A stretch of DNA of 64,000 bases from Saprospiraceae bacterium (lineage in GTDB: Bacteria > Bacteroidota > Bacteroidia > Chitinophagales > Saprospiraceae): the NCBI GenBank assembly GCA_016710265.1, contig JADJJL010000001.1:186001-250000 (forward strand), read 5' to 3'. The position numbers and the translations under genes were made by a program. The notes beneath the pieces were generated by a model, which worked only from the letters and a program-made list of their open reading frames with translations, searched no databases and was not told where the DNA came from. This document shows positions 42,310 through 51,392 of this stretch, piece after piece. The first letter of the stretch is position 1; each line of letters starts with the position of its first letter.

Positions 42310-42498
42310 TACCGCTGAATTGGATTTTGAATCAGTAGCGGTTTAGAGCTTCGCATCAATCCCGTGTATAAAGGGTGGTAATAATCATGACTATCGCCTA
42401 GCACGCAACCCTCATGTTGTGAAAAAATTTGATTGAAATAGTAATATATATGTACACCCATCCAGCAAATTTTCTAATATTGCATTATAATGGCTTTT
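42310..42498 (+). repeat. Family A boundary repeat, divergent copy with leader motif
   Basis: Keeps ACCGCTGAA at the left, GTAGCGGTTTAGAGCTTCGC, and the right end ACCCTCATGTTGTGAAAAAA followed by TTTGATTGAAATAGTAA, which aligns with the right flank of the 40700 copy. The recurrent TTTTCTAATATTGCATTATA motif is at 42467-42498. Confidence 0.6.
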
Positions 42499-42560
42499 GT
42501 GTAGAAAATTTATATCTTTAAAATTCTACAAAAAAGTATAAAGTGATCAATAGAAAATTA

Positions 42561-44105
42561 ATGAAAAAATTACATTTCCGTTCCATCGCATTATTTTCAA
42601 TTTTGGGTTGCCAATCATTCAGTACCAATGCCCAGTCAGGTTCCCTTGACTTCAGCTTCGACAACGATGGAATTTTGACTACAACTATTGGAACAGGTAA
42701 TGCTTCTGGAAATACGATCGTCATTCAGCCTGACGGAAAAATTTTATTGGGAGGAAATAGTGGAAATAATTTGGCTTTAGCCCGCTATCAAATCAATGGT
42801 TCATTGGATGATACTTTTGGTATGGGCGGAGCTGTCACAACCAATCTAGGCTGCGCGAATGCTTCCGGAAGTACGATGGAATTACAAAACGATGGAAAAA
42901 TTCTATTAGGAGGCTATTGTGGCATTTTTCCAAACTATGATTTTGCATTAACCAGATACAACACCGATGGCTCCTTAGACCAAAGTTTTGGAAATGCTGG
43001 ATCTGTTATAACACCCATATTAAATGCTGGTGACCAAGGATTGTCAATAGCCATTCAAAATGATGGAAAAATACTCTTAGGAGGGGTTACCGACAATGGC
43101 TCTAACGGTGATTTTGCATTGGTGAGATATCATACAATGGGCAGCTTAGATAGCAGCTTTGGTACTCATGGAAAGGTTATTACTGCTGTAGGACCTGCCA
43201 GCGAAATTATTCGTGCAGTCGTTGTTCAACAGGATGGAAAAATAGTCGTAGCAGGTTATAGTTATACCGCTGCAAGTTTTTCTTATGATTTTGTAGTGGC
43301 GAGATACCACACCAATGGGAGTTTGGATAATAGTTTTGGCAACAGAGGAATATTAACTACAGCCATCATTCAGAATACAAATGATTATGCTGAATCAATG
43401 GTCATCCAAGCTGATGGAAAAATTATTGTAGGAGGATACAGTTTTAAAGGCCATCTTCTGATGGCAAGATACACCACTCACGGAGTTTTAGATCAAACAT
43501 TTGGAACAGGTGGAACAATTTCAACTGTTTTCGGATGTGCATATCAAAATGATTACTCTATTGCACTACAGAGTGATGGAAAAATATTATTGGGTGGCTA
43601 CAGTACTTTGAATAGTGTAAACTCTGATTTTGCAGTCGCTCGTTACACCAGCGATGGCAAATTAGATCACACATTTGGTATTGGTGGAATGATGCATACG
43701 CCTATTGGAAGCGTTCACGATATCGCGACTTCTATCGCTATTCAGCCTGACGGAAAAATAGTGTTGGCTGGAAGAAGTCAAAATGGAAATAAATATGATT
43801 TTTCAATAGTGAGATATCATAATACCATCAGCACAGGAATAAACACAACTGCTGATCAGACTACAGAAATAAATATTATCCCAAATCCTTTTTCTTTGTA
43901 CACTAGTTTGCAGGCAGAACATAATTTTAATAACGCCATCTTGACCGTTTACAATTCATATGGACTAGAAGTAAAACAAATAAAAAACATTAGCGGAAAT
44001 TCAATGACTCTTCACCGCAACGAACTGCAGAGCGGACTGTATATCCTTTATTTAACAGAGGAAAATAAAGTACTCGCCGTTGACAAATTAGTCATCATTG
44101 ACTGA
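42561..44105 (+). CDS. Delta-60 repeat protein with T9SS sorting domain
   Basis: 514 aa from the ATG at 42561 (an in-frame GTG at 42543 is less likely). A signal peptide (MKKLHFRSIALFSILGCQSF) precedes eight or so delta-60 repeats, each with a DGKILLGG core and an FGxxG close (for example LDFSFDNDGI, LDDTFGMGG). The C-terminal NIIPNPFSLYTSLQAEHNF and SGLYILYLTEEN form a type A T9SS signal. It is exported to the cell surface or the medium. Confidence 0.88.
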   Translation: MKKLHFRSIALFSILGCQSFSTNAQSGSLDFSFDNDGILTTTIGTGNASGNTIVIQPDGKILLGGNSGNNLALARYQINGSLDDTFGMGGAVTTNLGCANASGSTMELQNDGKILLGGYCGIFPNYDFALTRYNTDGSLDQSFGNAGSVITPILNAGDQGLSIAIQNDGKILLGGVTDNGSNGDFALVRYHTMGSLDSSFGTHGKVITAVGPASEIIRAVVVQQDGKIVVAGYSYTAASFSYDFVVARYHTNGSLDNSFGNRGILTTAIIQNTNDYAESMVIQADGKIIVGGYSFKGHLLMARYTTHGVLDQTFGTGGTISTVFGCAYQNDYSIALQSDGKILLGGYSTLNSVNSDFAVARYTSDGKLDHTFGIGGMMHTPIGSVHDIATSIAIQPDGKIVLAGRSQNGNKYDFSIVRYHNTISTGINTTADQTTEINIIPNPFSLYTSLQAEHNFNNAILTVYNSYGLEVKQIKNISGNSMTLHRNELQSGLYILYLTEENKVLAVDKLVIID

Positions 44106-44521
44106 GTGGAAAGAAAAACAGGGAAGATCCTTTGATGTAGGATTTCTGTTGCAAATTTATCATGCTAAAGCTTGATGAATTACGCCATGGCATTACTGCG
44201 ACCATCGGGAGAGTTTATATAACAAATATAATCGGGTATACATATCTTGCTAAGGCTATTCTTACCTGAGCCTATGGCAATGAAAGTCATAAGATCATTT
44301 TTAAAGACCATTTTTCAAAATTCACAATTTGATCATTTAATACCCTATTTATCTATAGATTATATATTATTATATTAATTAATATAAAGTAAACCTTAAA
44401 TTTATATAAAAATATAGTAAGTAAAATTATTTGAATATCATTCAAATGAATTATTTTTGAGAATGGAATTGTGTTCCGCTTTTGTTCCATAGACTTTACA
44501 GAATTTAATAAATATTGCCAT
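44106..44521. other. Gene-free stretch
   Basis: About 415 bases without a supportable gene. GATCCTTTGATGTAGGATT near 44128 is a weak inverted repeat that may end the preceding transcript. The right part is strongly AT-rich (44330-44440) and probably holds the promoter of the next gene. Confidence 0.4.
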
Positions 44522-45646
44522 ATGAAAAACATCATTCTTTTATTGATTCTATCCAGTTTCAGTGATACCATTTTTGCACAGAAGAAACTTTTGCATTCCA
44601 CTGTCTATAATTTTAGTAATAATGCCTGGGTACCCAATTCTAAATATACTTATGAATATTCATTAAACCAAAGAAAGGAATATTTAGCAACTTATAATTC
44701 TGCTGCAGGGAATTTCCTTCCTAAAAATTATATGTTAGAAGTCACTGATGCTAATTGTGATAGATTAAAAGAAAGAACACGCTTTGATTATATAAACACC
44801 AAGTATGAACAAGCGATTACCAATCAATTTATTTTGGATGGAAATTGCGATGTCATCAGACAGAATACAATCAATCCTCAAGGTTTGCTCCAATATCAGG
44901 AATTTAGCAATTATGCAGGAACGGGTATTTTTAGAAGGTATCAAAATCTAAAGTTGTTCACCAAGAATGCTCAAGGTCAATTTGTAAAGTCACAAGAATT
45001 TGTGTACAATCAATCCGTTTCAGGAAATACATTAACTGAGGAAAGATCTGAAATTATCAATGGCATTAAAAAACCTTATTTAAAATGGGAAGAAACGTAC
45101 CAAAATGATTTACTAATCCACCTGGCATCGTTCAATTATGATACAATAACAAAAACATTTAATGCGGTGAATCAATGGCAGTTTGAATATACTCCTACTT
45201 ATAATACGGTAGTGTATAGTCATAATCTAAATCCAAAAAAAGAAATGAAGATTAGTCAAGTTGACACTTCTTTTTTGGATGCTTCCAAAGATATCAAATA
45301 TTCGATCACATATTTAGCTGATTTTGTCACAGGTGTCCTTAAGCCGTGGAGTAGAAGAGACAACGTGTATGAATCGGGAACCTCTTCTTTCAATGAGCTT
45401 ACCGATTTAAATATAAAGCTTAATATTGTAAAAAGTGATCATTTTCAATATTCGCTCACCATCCAGAATGACAAATTGCTGCCATTGGAAATTCAAATAT
45501 ATGATATTACTGGAAATCTTTTATACGGTAATTCATTTCAAGGATTTCTCAGTATAGAGGATACTTTTAGGGAAGTAGGAGAAGGAATAAAAATCCTGAA
45601 GGTTTGTTCTAAAGGTCAATTCGTTTGTTTACATAAGTTCTATTAA
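44522..45646 (+). CDS. Exported protein, probably T9SS cargo
   Basis: 374 aa from the ATG at 44522, which gives the leader MKNIILLLILSSFSDTIFAQ (the longer frame from 44471 has no leader). The body is rich in Tyr/Asn with repeated NxxxKYTYEYS-like lines (NSKYTYEYSLNQ, VNQWQFEYTP). The C-terminal LPLEIQIYDITGNLLYGNSF and GIKILKVCSKGQFVCLHKFY look like a sorting domain. Not otherwise recognised. Confidence 0.7.
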   Translation: MKNIILLLILSSFSDTIFAQKKLLHSTVYNFSNNAWVPNSKYTYEYSLNQRKEYLATYNSAAGNFLPKNYMLEVTDANCDRLKERTRFDYINTKYEQAITNQFILDGNCDVIRQNTINPQGLLQYQEFSNYAGTGIFRRYQNLKLFTKNAQGQFVKSQEFVYNQSVSGNTLTEERSEIINGIKKPYLKWEETYQNDLLIHLASFNYDTITKTFNAVNQWQFEYTPTYNTVVYSHNLNPKKEMKISQVDTSFLDASKDIKYSITYLADFVTGVLKPWSRRDNVYESGTSSFNELTDLNIKLNIVKSDHFQYSLTIQNDKLLPLEIQIYDITGNLLYGNSFQGFLSIEDTFREVGEGIKILKVCSKGQFVCLHKFY

Positions 45647-45816
45647 TATTAGTTAAATTATAAATTGGGTATTAGGATCAACCTAATTTGGTTAACAAGA
45701 CTTCAATTGATCTAAATCCAATATCATTCATAAAAAATACCTGATGATCTAATCGACCTTTTATAAGAAAAACAATTATTGTAAACTTTTTTTTAATTAA
45801 ATACAATCAAATTATT

Positions 45817-46215
45817 ATGAAACAATTCAAATTTTTATTATTCATTTTACTTGCATCCATTATCATTCCTTCTTGTAGCAAGGATGATAATGATTCCAAA
45901 AGCAATACGGATCTATTGACTTCTGCTCCATGGAAGTACGTTGATTTTAAGGTTGCAGGAATGTCATTACTTGAAGATTGTCAGAGAGATGATATTATTA
46001 CATTTTCAAAAGACTTTAACTCTGTTTTTAATCCTGGTACAATGAAATGTGATCCTTCTGAAGTCATTGAAGCTGGTACTTGGTCATTTTCAGCAGATGA
46101 GAAGTCTCTAATCATCGATGGGGACAGTGCAACCATCGCCTCCTTAACATCAACTTCTTTGGTACTTACTCAAATAGAATCTGGCTTTGTAGTAGAAATT
46201 TCACTTCAGCATTAA
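45817..46215 (+). CDS. Lipocalin-like lipoprotein
   Basis: 132 aa. The leader MKQFKFLLFILLASIIIPSC ends in a lipobox. The small domain LLTSAPWKYVDFKVAGMSL, DIITFSKDFNSVFNPGT, GTWSFSADEKSLIIDG and a final LTQIESGFVVEIS pattern fit the Bacteroidota lipocalin-like family. Surface- or periplasm-facing; ligand unknown. Confidence 0.8.
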   Translation: MKQFKFLLFILLASIIIPSCSKDDNDSKSNTDLLTSAPWKYVDFKVAGMSLLEDCQRDDIITFSKDFNSVFNPGTMKCDPSEVIEAGTWSFSADEKSLIIDGDSATIASLTSTSLVLTQIESGFVVEISLQH

Positions 46216-46260
46216 TGATGTCTATTATTTGTTGCCTTTAGGGCAATAACTAATATGAAG

Positions 46261-46287
46261 AAGCGGACATTGGGCCGCTTTTTTTTT
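46261..46287 (+). terminator. Intrinsic terminator after the lipocalin-like gene
   Basis: AAGCGG / CCGCTT stem (46261-46266 with 46275-46280), an 8-base loop, then seven T residues. Confidence 0.8.
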
Positions 46288-46729
46288 CAACCGTTGGTGC
46301 AAGTTTCAAACTAAAGCTTGACAAGTTCCACTTGTGCCTATACTCCTATTGCTGCAAGTTATTAATCTGTGGCTATTTATTATTATTTATTTTACCTTCG
46401 GTTATTAAGCTTAAGGCAATTAATACGTAAATCTTTATGGAATATAAATTACTACCTCCTAATTTGATCAAGGAGGCTTGAAGGATATGATCTAGTCAAT
46501 TATTGATTAAGTAAGCACAAGTTGCATATTACATCAAAGTTTATAAAGCTGAAAACATGACTGAAAGGAAACCTTGCGCTAATAGTGAATATAAATAAGT
46601 CCAAGTGAATTTATAAAGATTTAGCTTGAAATTTATACAAATAGGGCCCTTTTTAATGCTTAGGTAATCTTTAAAACTTACTGTGCATTAAATAGTTTAT
46701 TAATTTTACCTTCCATAAAATAAATCGTC
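46288..46729. other. Gene-free stretch upstream of the SASA-domain gene
   Basis: About 440 AT-rich bases with no supportable ORF. CTACCTCCTAATTTGATCAAGGAGGC near 46450 forms a short imperfect hairpin (GCCTCCTT-like arms). The promoter of the next gene must lie at the right end. Confidence 0.35.
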
Positions 46730-49700
46730 ATGCCCCATTTATTTAATAAAATTGATCGTTTAATAAGCTGTCGTGCTCCATTTCTATTTACTTTATTGTT
46801 TTCCATACTATCAGGCATGTATAACCATAGCATGGCGCAAATACTCAATGCCACCAAAAGTGGATTTACCTGGATATCTACCGAAAATATAACGGACAAA
46901 TCCTTTGGTTCTGGATATACCATGTACAGTGCAGCTTATCCGATTTTTAAAAATTATCCGGGACCTGAACGTTTTCAGACAGGCTTAAGCAGCAGCTGGA
47001 TGACCACACAAAGGACAGGTAAAGAGCCAGTACAATTTTACACCACCATCGAAGGAGGCCTTGGTTGGTGGCATGATACGCGCTTTGGCACGAAGGTTCC
47101 TAAGTTTATCATGGGTGGTGTATCGTATAATTTTTATGCCTGGGCCAATGGACCAGGTGCGGGTAGAAGCGACCTATTACCAAATGGCCATAGAGACTGG
47201 AGTACACCCGGCGGTAAATACGGTGTAGCACAATTATCAAATAAACTTCTTTGGGCACCTGATGGCTTAAATATGTCTCAATGCCTGAATGGAGAAAAGT
47301 TAGGTTATGGATATTTACCTCTACCATTGACAGATCCCATCCAAAATACCAATGGCACCAAAGTCAAAACGGGCAACCAATGTTGGACCTTATTTTTAAA
47401 CACGACCAACTTCAAAGGTCCTGCTACTTTCTTTTTACCGAGTTTCTGGACCGAACCCGTGTTACTGGATCCAAGTTTAGATGGACTTTTTTTAGATACA
47501 AGGCCATCGGATCCAAATGTAGGCTTTGGGATAGAGCATGCTGGTTCACCGGCGCTTATTTCTAAAGATGCCAACGGCACTTTTGCCAAAGTAAATAGTT
47601 TGCAATTTCCGGCGAGTGATGAAGACAATTCGATTTTACTTCACCAAATTTCAGTGTACTCACCCAATGCTCTTTGGAATGATGTTGAAAATTGGTTTAA
47701 TGGCGGTGCTGCTGTCTTGCCGGGCATCCATGGATCGGGTATAAAAGAAGTCCCCTTTGTCAATAATGGTGGTGCAATGGCAGCTGAAATTGCTCAAAAT
47801 GGAAATAATGGTATCAAGCATGATATTGATTTGAATTATATAGACAATGTTCAGCAAAATGTAAACACCATGGGATTTAAATTTGACACAAACAAGGTCA
47901 AAAAGGAAGGCCCTAATTTCATAATGCCTGAGTATTTTAAACTCGATCAAAACAATCGTTGGTTGGCAATTGAAAATGCAGATGTACCAAGCTCTACCAA
48001 TTTATTGACGACATCTGTGCCCGCATCTTCAAGACCAGAACTCTCTTACTTGACACCTAAAGAAAAGGACTGTCATTGGCAAGATCCCAATGGTCCATGG
48101 AATAATCCCGGACCTGTTGCAGGCCCATTCAAAGCTGATCTTGGGGATGGCACGACCCTCACCTATTATTGGTATCGTTTTGTAGACCAACCTGCCATTG
48201 TTCACGCAAAACTTCCACAAGAGATGCGAACAAAACTTCAGGCAAGGGTTGAATTACTCCATAAGAACTGGAGTCATACACATGAATACTTAGAGCCACC
48301 CTCTGTGGGAAGAATAGCAACTTTAGATCCTGCTGGCATCGTACAGCCTCCTTCAGGTTTGGAGATTGGATATGTTCCAATCGTCACGAGACAAGAGAAA
48401 TCAGCTTCCAAAGTAAGGGTATTTGTATTGGCAGGGCAGTCCAATATGCAAGGTTTTGGCGAAGTAAGTGATCCTCAAAATTTACCGGGTACATTGATCG
48501 ATGTTATTCAAAAAGACGTCCAGGGCAGCTGGTCCAAAATCGGAAAAAAAGACAACTGGACCCAATTGGATAATGCGTATTTATATTTTGAGCGCAATGG
48601 AGGAACAATCAAATCAAAAATAACAGTAGGGCAAGGTGCCTTTGACGGTTTAATTGGACCAGAGCTCATGTTTGCCCATCAGTTGGATGAATACTACGAA
48701 GACCCTGTGTTAATCATTAAAACCGCTTGGGGAGGAAAGAGTCTTGCAGAAGATTTTCGTCCTCCATCAGCTGGAGGAAATACCGGTGAATTTTATAATA
48801 CCATGATTCAAAAAGTCAAAGAGGTCACTCAAAATTTAGGAACCGAATTCCCTGATTTAAGAGCGCAAGATTTCGAAATTTCGGGATTCGCTTGGTTTCA
48901 GGGATGGAACGATGGTGCCTCCGATGATTTTTTAAATGAATACGAAAGTAATTTGTACCATTTGGTCAATGATGTCAGGAAAGATTTAAATAAACCCCAA
49001 TTACCGGTTGTCATTGCAAGTTCCGGGCAAGGCGGATATGAATCTATCAATGATGGCTGGGTCCAAAGCATGCAAAATATTGTGTCGTTGGCTCAAGAAA
49101 ATGTAGGATGCAATGACTCTATTTATGGTGGAAAATTAGGTTTTGTCAACACCAAGCCATTCTATCTAAATCAATCAGAATCGCCGGAAGACGCTATCTA
49201 CCATTTTAACAACAACGCTCTTACTTTTTTAAATATTGGTAATTCGATGGGCAACGAAATGATTAAGGCGATCAACGATATGGCGTTTTGTTATCAGGAT
49301 TGCAGCGAACCAGTTGCACCGGGAATCGTATCAATCGGCAACAGAGTATGGAATGATATCGATCGGGATGGAATCAATGATGTGCAAGAGCCTGGCATTC
49401 CGGGTGTCTCTTTGGTACTTTGGTCAGATTCTGATGGAGATGGTATCCCAGATTGGCAGGGATTCTCAGGTGTTCGGGTGACGGACAAAGATGGATATTA
49501 CAGTTTTTCCGGACTTAAGCCTGGAAACTATGTGGTCTTCGTTTGGCAGGTCAACAATTGGGGAAACGGTGAGCCTTTGCAAGGATTTATATCTACGAAT
49601 GGATTTGAACCCAATGCCAACAATGATGTAGATTTGGACAACAATGGTTTGGGCAACCCTTTTACGGACATCATGTCTGGCATTGTAACATTGTCATCAG

Positions 49701-50065
49701 GTGAAGAACCACTCAATGACGGCGATCCATTCAATTGTTATTTTAATTATGATGCCAGTGGCAATAACAGCGTTGATTTTGGTTTCTACAATCCTTTGGT
49801 AAGTTCAGTAAACGAAGATCTATACCTAGAAGAATGGATTCAAATTTCTCCAATGCCAGTCCTAGATAAGTTTACAATCAAAGGAAACTTGAGTTTGTAC
49901 CAGATCGAAATATATGATGCTGTCGGTCGAATGCTTCGAAAAATAGATTTTAACGAATCTTCGCATACGATTGATATTTCGGCATTCCCTTCCGGTCTGT
50001 ATTTTGTTAAAACATTTAATCAGATAAACAACCACAATAAGATGAAAAAAATAGTGAAGCAATAG
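46730..50065 (+). CDS. Large T9SS-exported protein with SASA esterase and SdrD B-like domains
   Basis: 1111 aa. A signal peptide (CRAPFLFTLLFSILSGMYNHSMAQ, residues 14-37) is followed by an N-terminal region of about 500 residues without a recognised family. Residues about 555-845 are a SASA/CE6-type carbohydrate esterase: RVFVLAGQSNMQGFGEVSD (GQSN motif with the nucleophile Ser), IKTAWGGKSL, and FAWFQGWNDG. Then an SdrD B-like domain with RDGINDVQEPGIPGV and GYYSFSGLKPGNYVV, and a T9SS C-terminal domain (ISPMPVLDKFTIKG, GLYFVKTFNQ). Probably removes acetyl groups from a surface or dietary polysaccharide. Confidence 0.88.
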   Translation: MPHLFNKIDRLISCRAPFLFTLLFSILSGMYNHSMAQILNATKSGFTWISTENITDKSFGSGYTMYSAAYPIFKNYPGPERFQTGLSSSWMTTQRTGKEPVQFYTTIEGGLGWWHDTRFGTKVPKFIMGGVSYNFYAWANGPGAGRSDLLPNGHRDWSTPGGKYGVAQLSNKLLWAPDGLNMSQCLNGEKLGYGYLPLPLTDPIQNTNGTKVKTGNQCWTLFLNTTNFKGPATFFLPSFWTEPVLLDPSLDGLFLDTRPSDPNVGFGIEHAGSPALISKDANGTFAKVNSLQFPASDEDNSILLHQISVYSPNALWNDVENWFNGGAAVLPGIHGSGIKEVPFVNNGGAMAAEIAQNGNNGIKHDIDLNYIDNVQQNVNTMGFKFDTNKVKKEGPNFIMPEYFKLDQNNRWLAIENADVPSSTNLLTTSVPASSRPELSYLTPKEKDCHWQDPNGPWNNPGPVAGPFKADLGDGTTLTYYWYRFVDQPAIVHAKLPQEMRTKLQARVELLHKNWSHTHEYLEPPSVGRIATLDPAGIVQPPSGLEIGYVPIVTRQEKSASKVRVFVLAGQSNMQGFGEVSDPQNLPGTLIDVIQKDVQGSWSKIGKKDNWTQLDNAYLYFERNGGTIKSKITVGQGAFDGLIGPELMFAHQLDEYYEDPVLIIKTAWGGKSLAEDFRPPSAGGNTGEFYNTMIQKVKEVTQNLGTEFPDLRAQDFEISGFAWFQGWNDGASDDFLNEYESNLYHLVNDVRKDLNKPQLPVVIASSGQGGYESINDGWVQSMQNIVSLAQENVGCNDSIYGGKLGFVNTKPFYLNQSESPEDAIYHFNNNALTFLNIGNSMGNEMIKAINDMAFCYQDCSEPVAPGIVSIGNRVWNDIDRDGINDVQEPGIPGVSLVLWSDSDGDGIPDWQGFSGVRVTDKDGYYSFSGLKPGNYVVFVWQVNNWGNGEPLQGFISTNGFEPNANNDVDLDNNGLGNPFTDIMSGIVTLSSGEEPLNDGDPFNCYFNYDASGNNSVDFGFYNPLVSSVNEDLYLEEWIQISPMPVLDKFTIKGNLSLYQIEIYDAVGRMLRKIDFNESSHTIDISAFPSGLYFVKTFNQINNHNKMKKIVKQ

Positions 50066-50214
50066 AGTGTTCTACCTTCAAATAAACGAATTGGATACGC
50101 CGATTGACAATTACCAAATGACACCAGTTGCTCATTGTGATTTCTGAATACTTCAATTAGAGTCAACATACTATTTTCATAGTTTTTAGTCAAAAAGGAA
50201 TGATCCAAGACCAA

Positions 50215-50445
50215 CACTGACTGAAAGATTGAAAAATTGGGATCGCCTTACAAGAAAGACCCTACTTTTTGTCCTAAAATGGCTTATTTCAAAACCTTAG
50301 GAGTCTATTTTATGATTTTCAAAAGGATTACCCAAACAGTGTTCCCTTTCTCACCATGTCCTAATTAGGTCTAAGAATGAAAAATAATTATAAAATTTTA
50401 TACCAAAATTTGGAAAAGGGGTATTTTCACAGTTTGACGTTAGGA
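50215..50445 (+). repeat. Family B boundary repeat, left-truncated copy
   Basis: AAAGACCCTACTTTTTGTCC, ATTAGGTCTAAGAATGAAAA, TTTATACCAAAATTTGGAAA and GGGTATTTTCACAGTTTGAC then GTTAGGAG. It matches the middle and right of the 39236 copy. The left hairpin is missing. It ends about 60 bases before the MepB gene. Confidence 0.8.
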
Positions 50446-50503
50446 GTTATTGGAGGACGACAACGAAACAGACAACAAACAGAGAAAATTTCGACAGAAA
50501 AAC

Positions 50504-51034
50504 ATGACACCAGAAAACACTTTGACAACACTAAACTCAATTCATAGCGACTTAAAAGTTGTGAAAGAATTAGTTTATGACAAATGTGGTTTTGACTTGA
50601 CAAACTTGAAACAGAATTTGGAAAGTAAAGAATATGGAGCTTGTTCGTTTGAACTAAACGGAAAGGCAATTCAACATCGTATTTCTAAAACTACACCGAC
50701 AAAAACAGGACAGTTTGTAACAATTTGGAAAAGAAACAAAGACGGAATAACGGAACCGTTTGACATTTCAGACAACATCGATTTCATAATTATTACTTCA
50801 AAAAGTGGAACCAACTTTGGGCAATTTATTTTTCCAAAATCTGTTCTGGCAGATAATGGAATAATAACAAGAAACGGTAAAGAAGGAAAACGTGGAATTA
50901 GAGTTTATCCACCTTGGGACATTACGACAAATAAACAAGCAGAAAAATCTCAATACTGGCAGACAAAATATTTTTTAACAATTAAAAACGATAATTCAAC
51001 AGACCTTAATTTGACAAAAAAACTATTTACTTAA
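50504..51034 (+). CDS. MepB-family protein
   Basis: 176 aa from the ATG at 50504 (the track frame begins 54 bases earlier without support). The family blocks are clear: EYGACSFELNGKAIQHRISK, TPTKTGQFVTIWKRNKDG, FGQFIFPKSVLADNGIITRN and GKRGIRVYPPWDITTNKQAE. The family is known from the staphylococcal mepRAB locus; its biochemical role is not established. Single gene between a B repeat and a C repeat. Confidence 0.9.
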   Translation: MTPENTLTTLNSIHSDLKVVKELVYDKCGFDLTNLKQNLESKEYGACSFELNGKAIQHRISKTTPTKTGQFVTIWKRNKDGITEPFDISDNIDFIIITSKSGTNFGQFIFPKSVLADNGIITRNGKEGKRGIRVYPPWDITTNKQAEKSQYWQTKYFLTIKNDNSTDLNLTKKLFT

Positions 51035-51069
51035 ACTGACAAAAATGCTTAACAAAAATCGGTGGACAG

Positions 51070-51180
51070 AAAAATTATGAACCGCTTACAGCAACTGCAA
51101 GAAATTAGAGGTGCATTGCTTAAATGAAGCTGAGTTCTTCGTATCAAGTGCAATGTTTGCAGACCTAAATCACCAACTTC
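51070..51180 (+). repeat. Family C boundary repeat (copy 1)
   Basis: AACTGCAAGAAATTAGAGGT at the left and GACCTAAATCACCAACTTCT then TGTAGCAGC at the right are near-inverse complements, so the element can fold. The middle is GAGTTCTTCGTATCAAGTGC. A second copy is at 56545-56740 with a large insert. The right half (ATCGCCAACTTCTTGTAGTTGC in copy 2) resembles family A's ATCGCCAACTTCGTATAGCTGC. Confidence 0.7.
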
Positions 51181-51198
51181 TTGTAGCAGCATTTATTA

Positions 51199-51290
51199 AC
51201 ATGAAGAACCGTATGATAAAAAACTTTCACGTACAGTTCCGTGAGAACGTGGGGGTAAAATTCCCTCGCGTGATCCTATTATACGTCATG
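51199..51290 (+). ncRNA. Group II intron 3'-end remnant (domain V/VI)
   Basis: AAGAACCGTATGATAAAAAACTTTCACGTACAGTTC (key words GAACCGTATGA and TTTCACGTACAGTTC) folds into the short two-part helix of group II domain V. It is followed by CCGTGAGAACGTGGGGGTAAAATTCCCTCGCG, the domain VI/exit sequence form GTGGGGGT...ATTCCC. The intron-encoded reverse transcriptase and domains I-IV are missing. It splits the family C repeat from the following gene. Confidence 0.6.
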
Positions 51291-51392
51291 CTTGTCTGTA
51301 TTGCTACCATCAGAGTGACTACAAGAGTTTAGCACAGCTTTAGTATGACCAGACTAAAAAAAACAGAAAAGAAGTTAATAAATAAACAAGAT

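Noticed and set aside
47109..49734. Several minus-strand ORFs under the SASA-domain gene
   Set aside because: All lie inside a well-supported plus-strand gene with domain matches.
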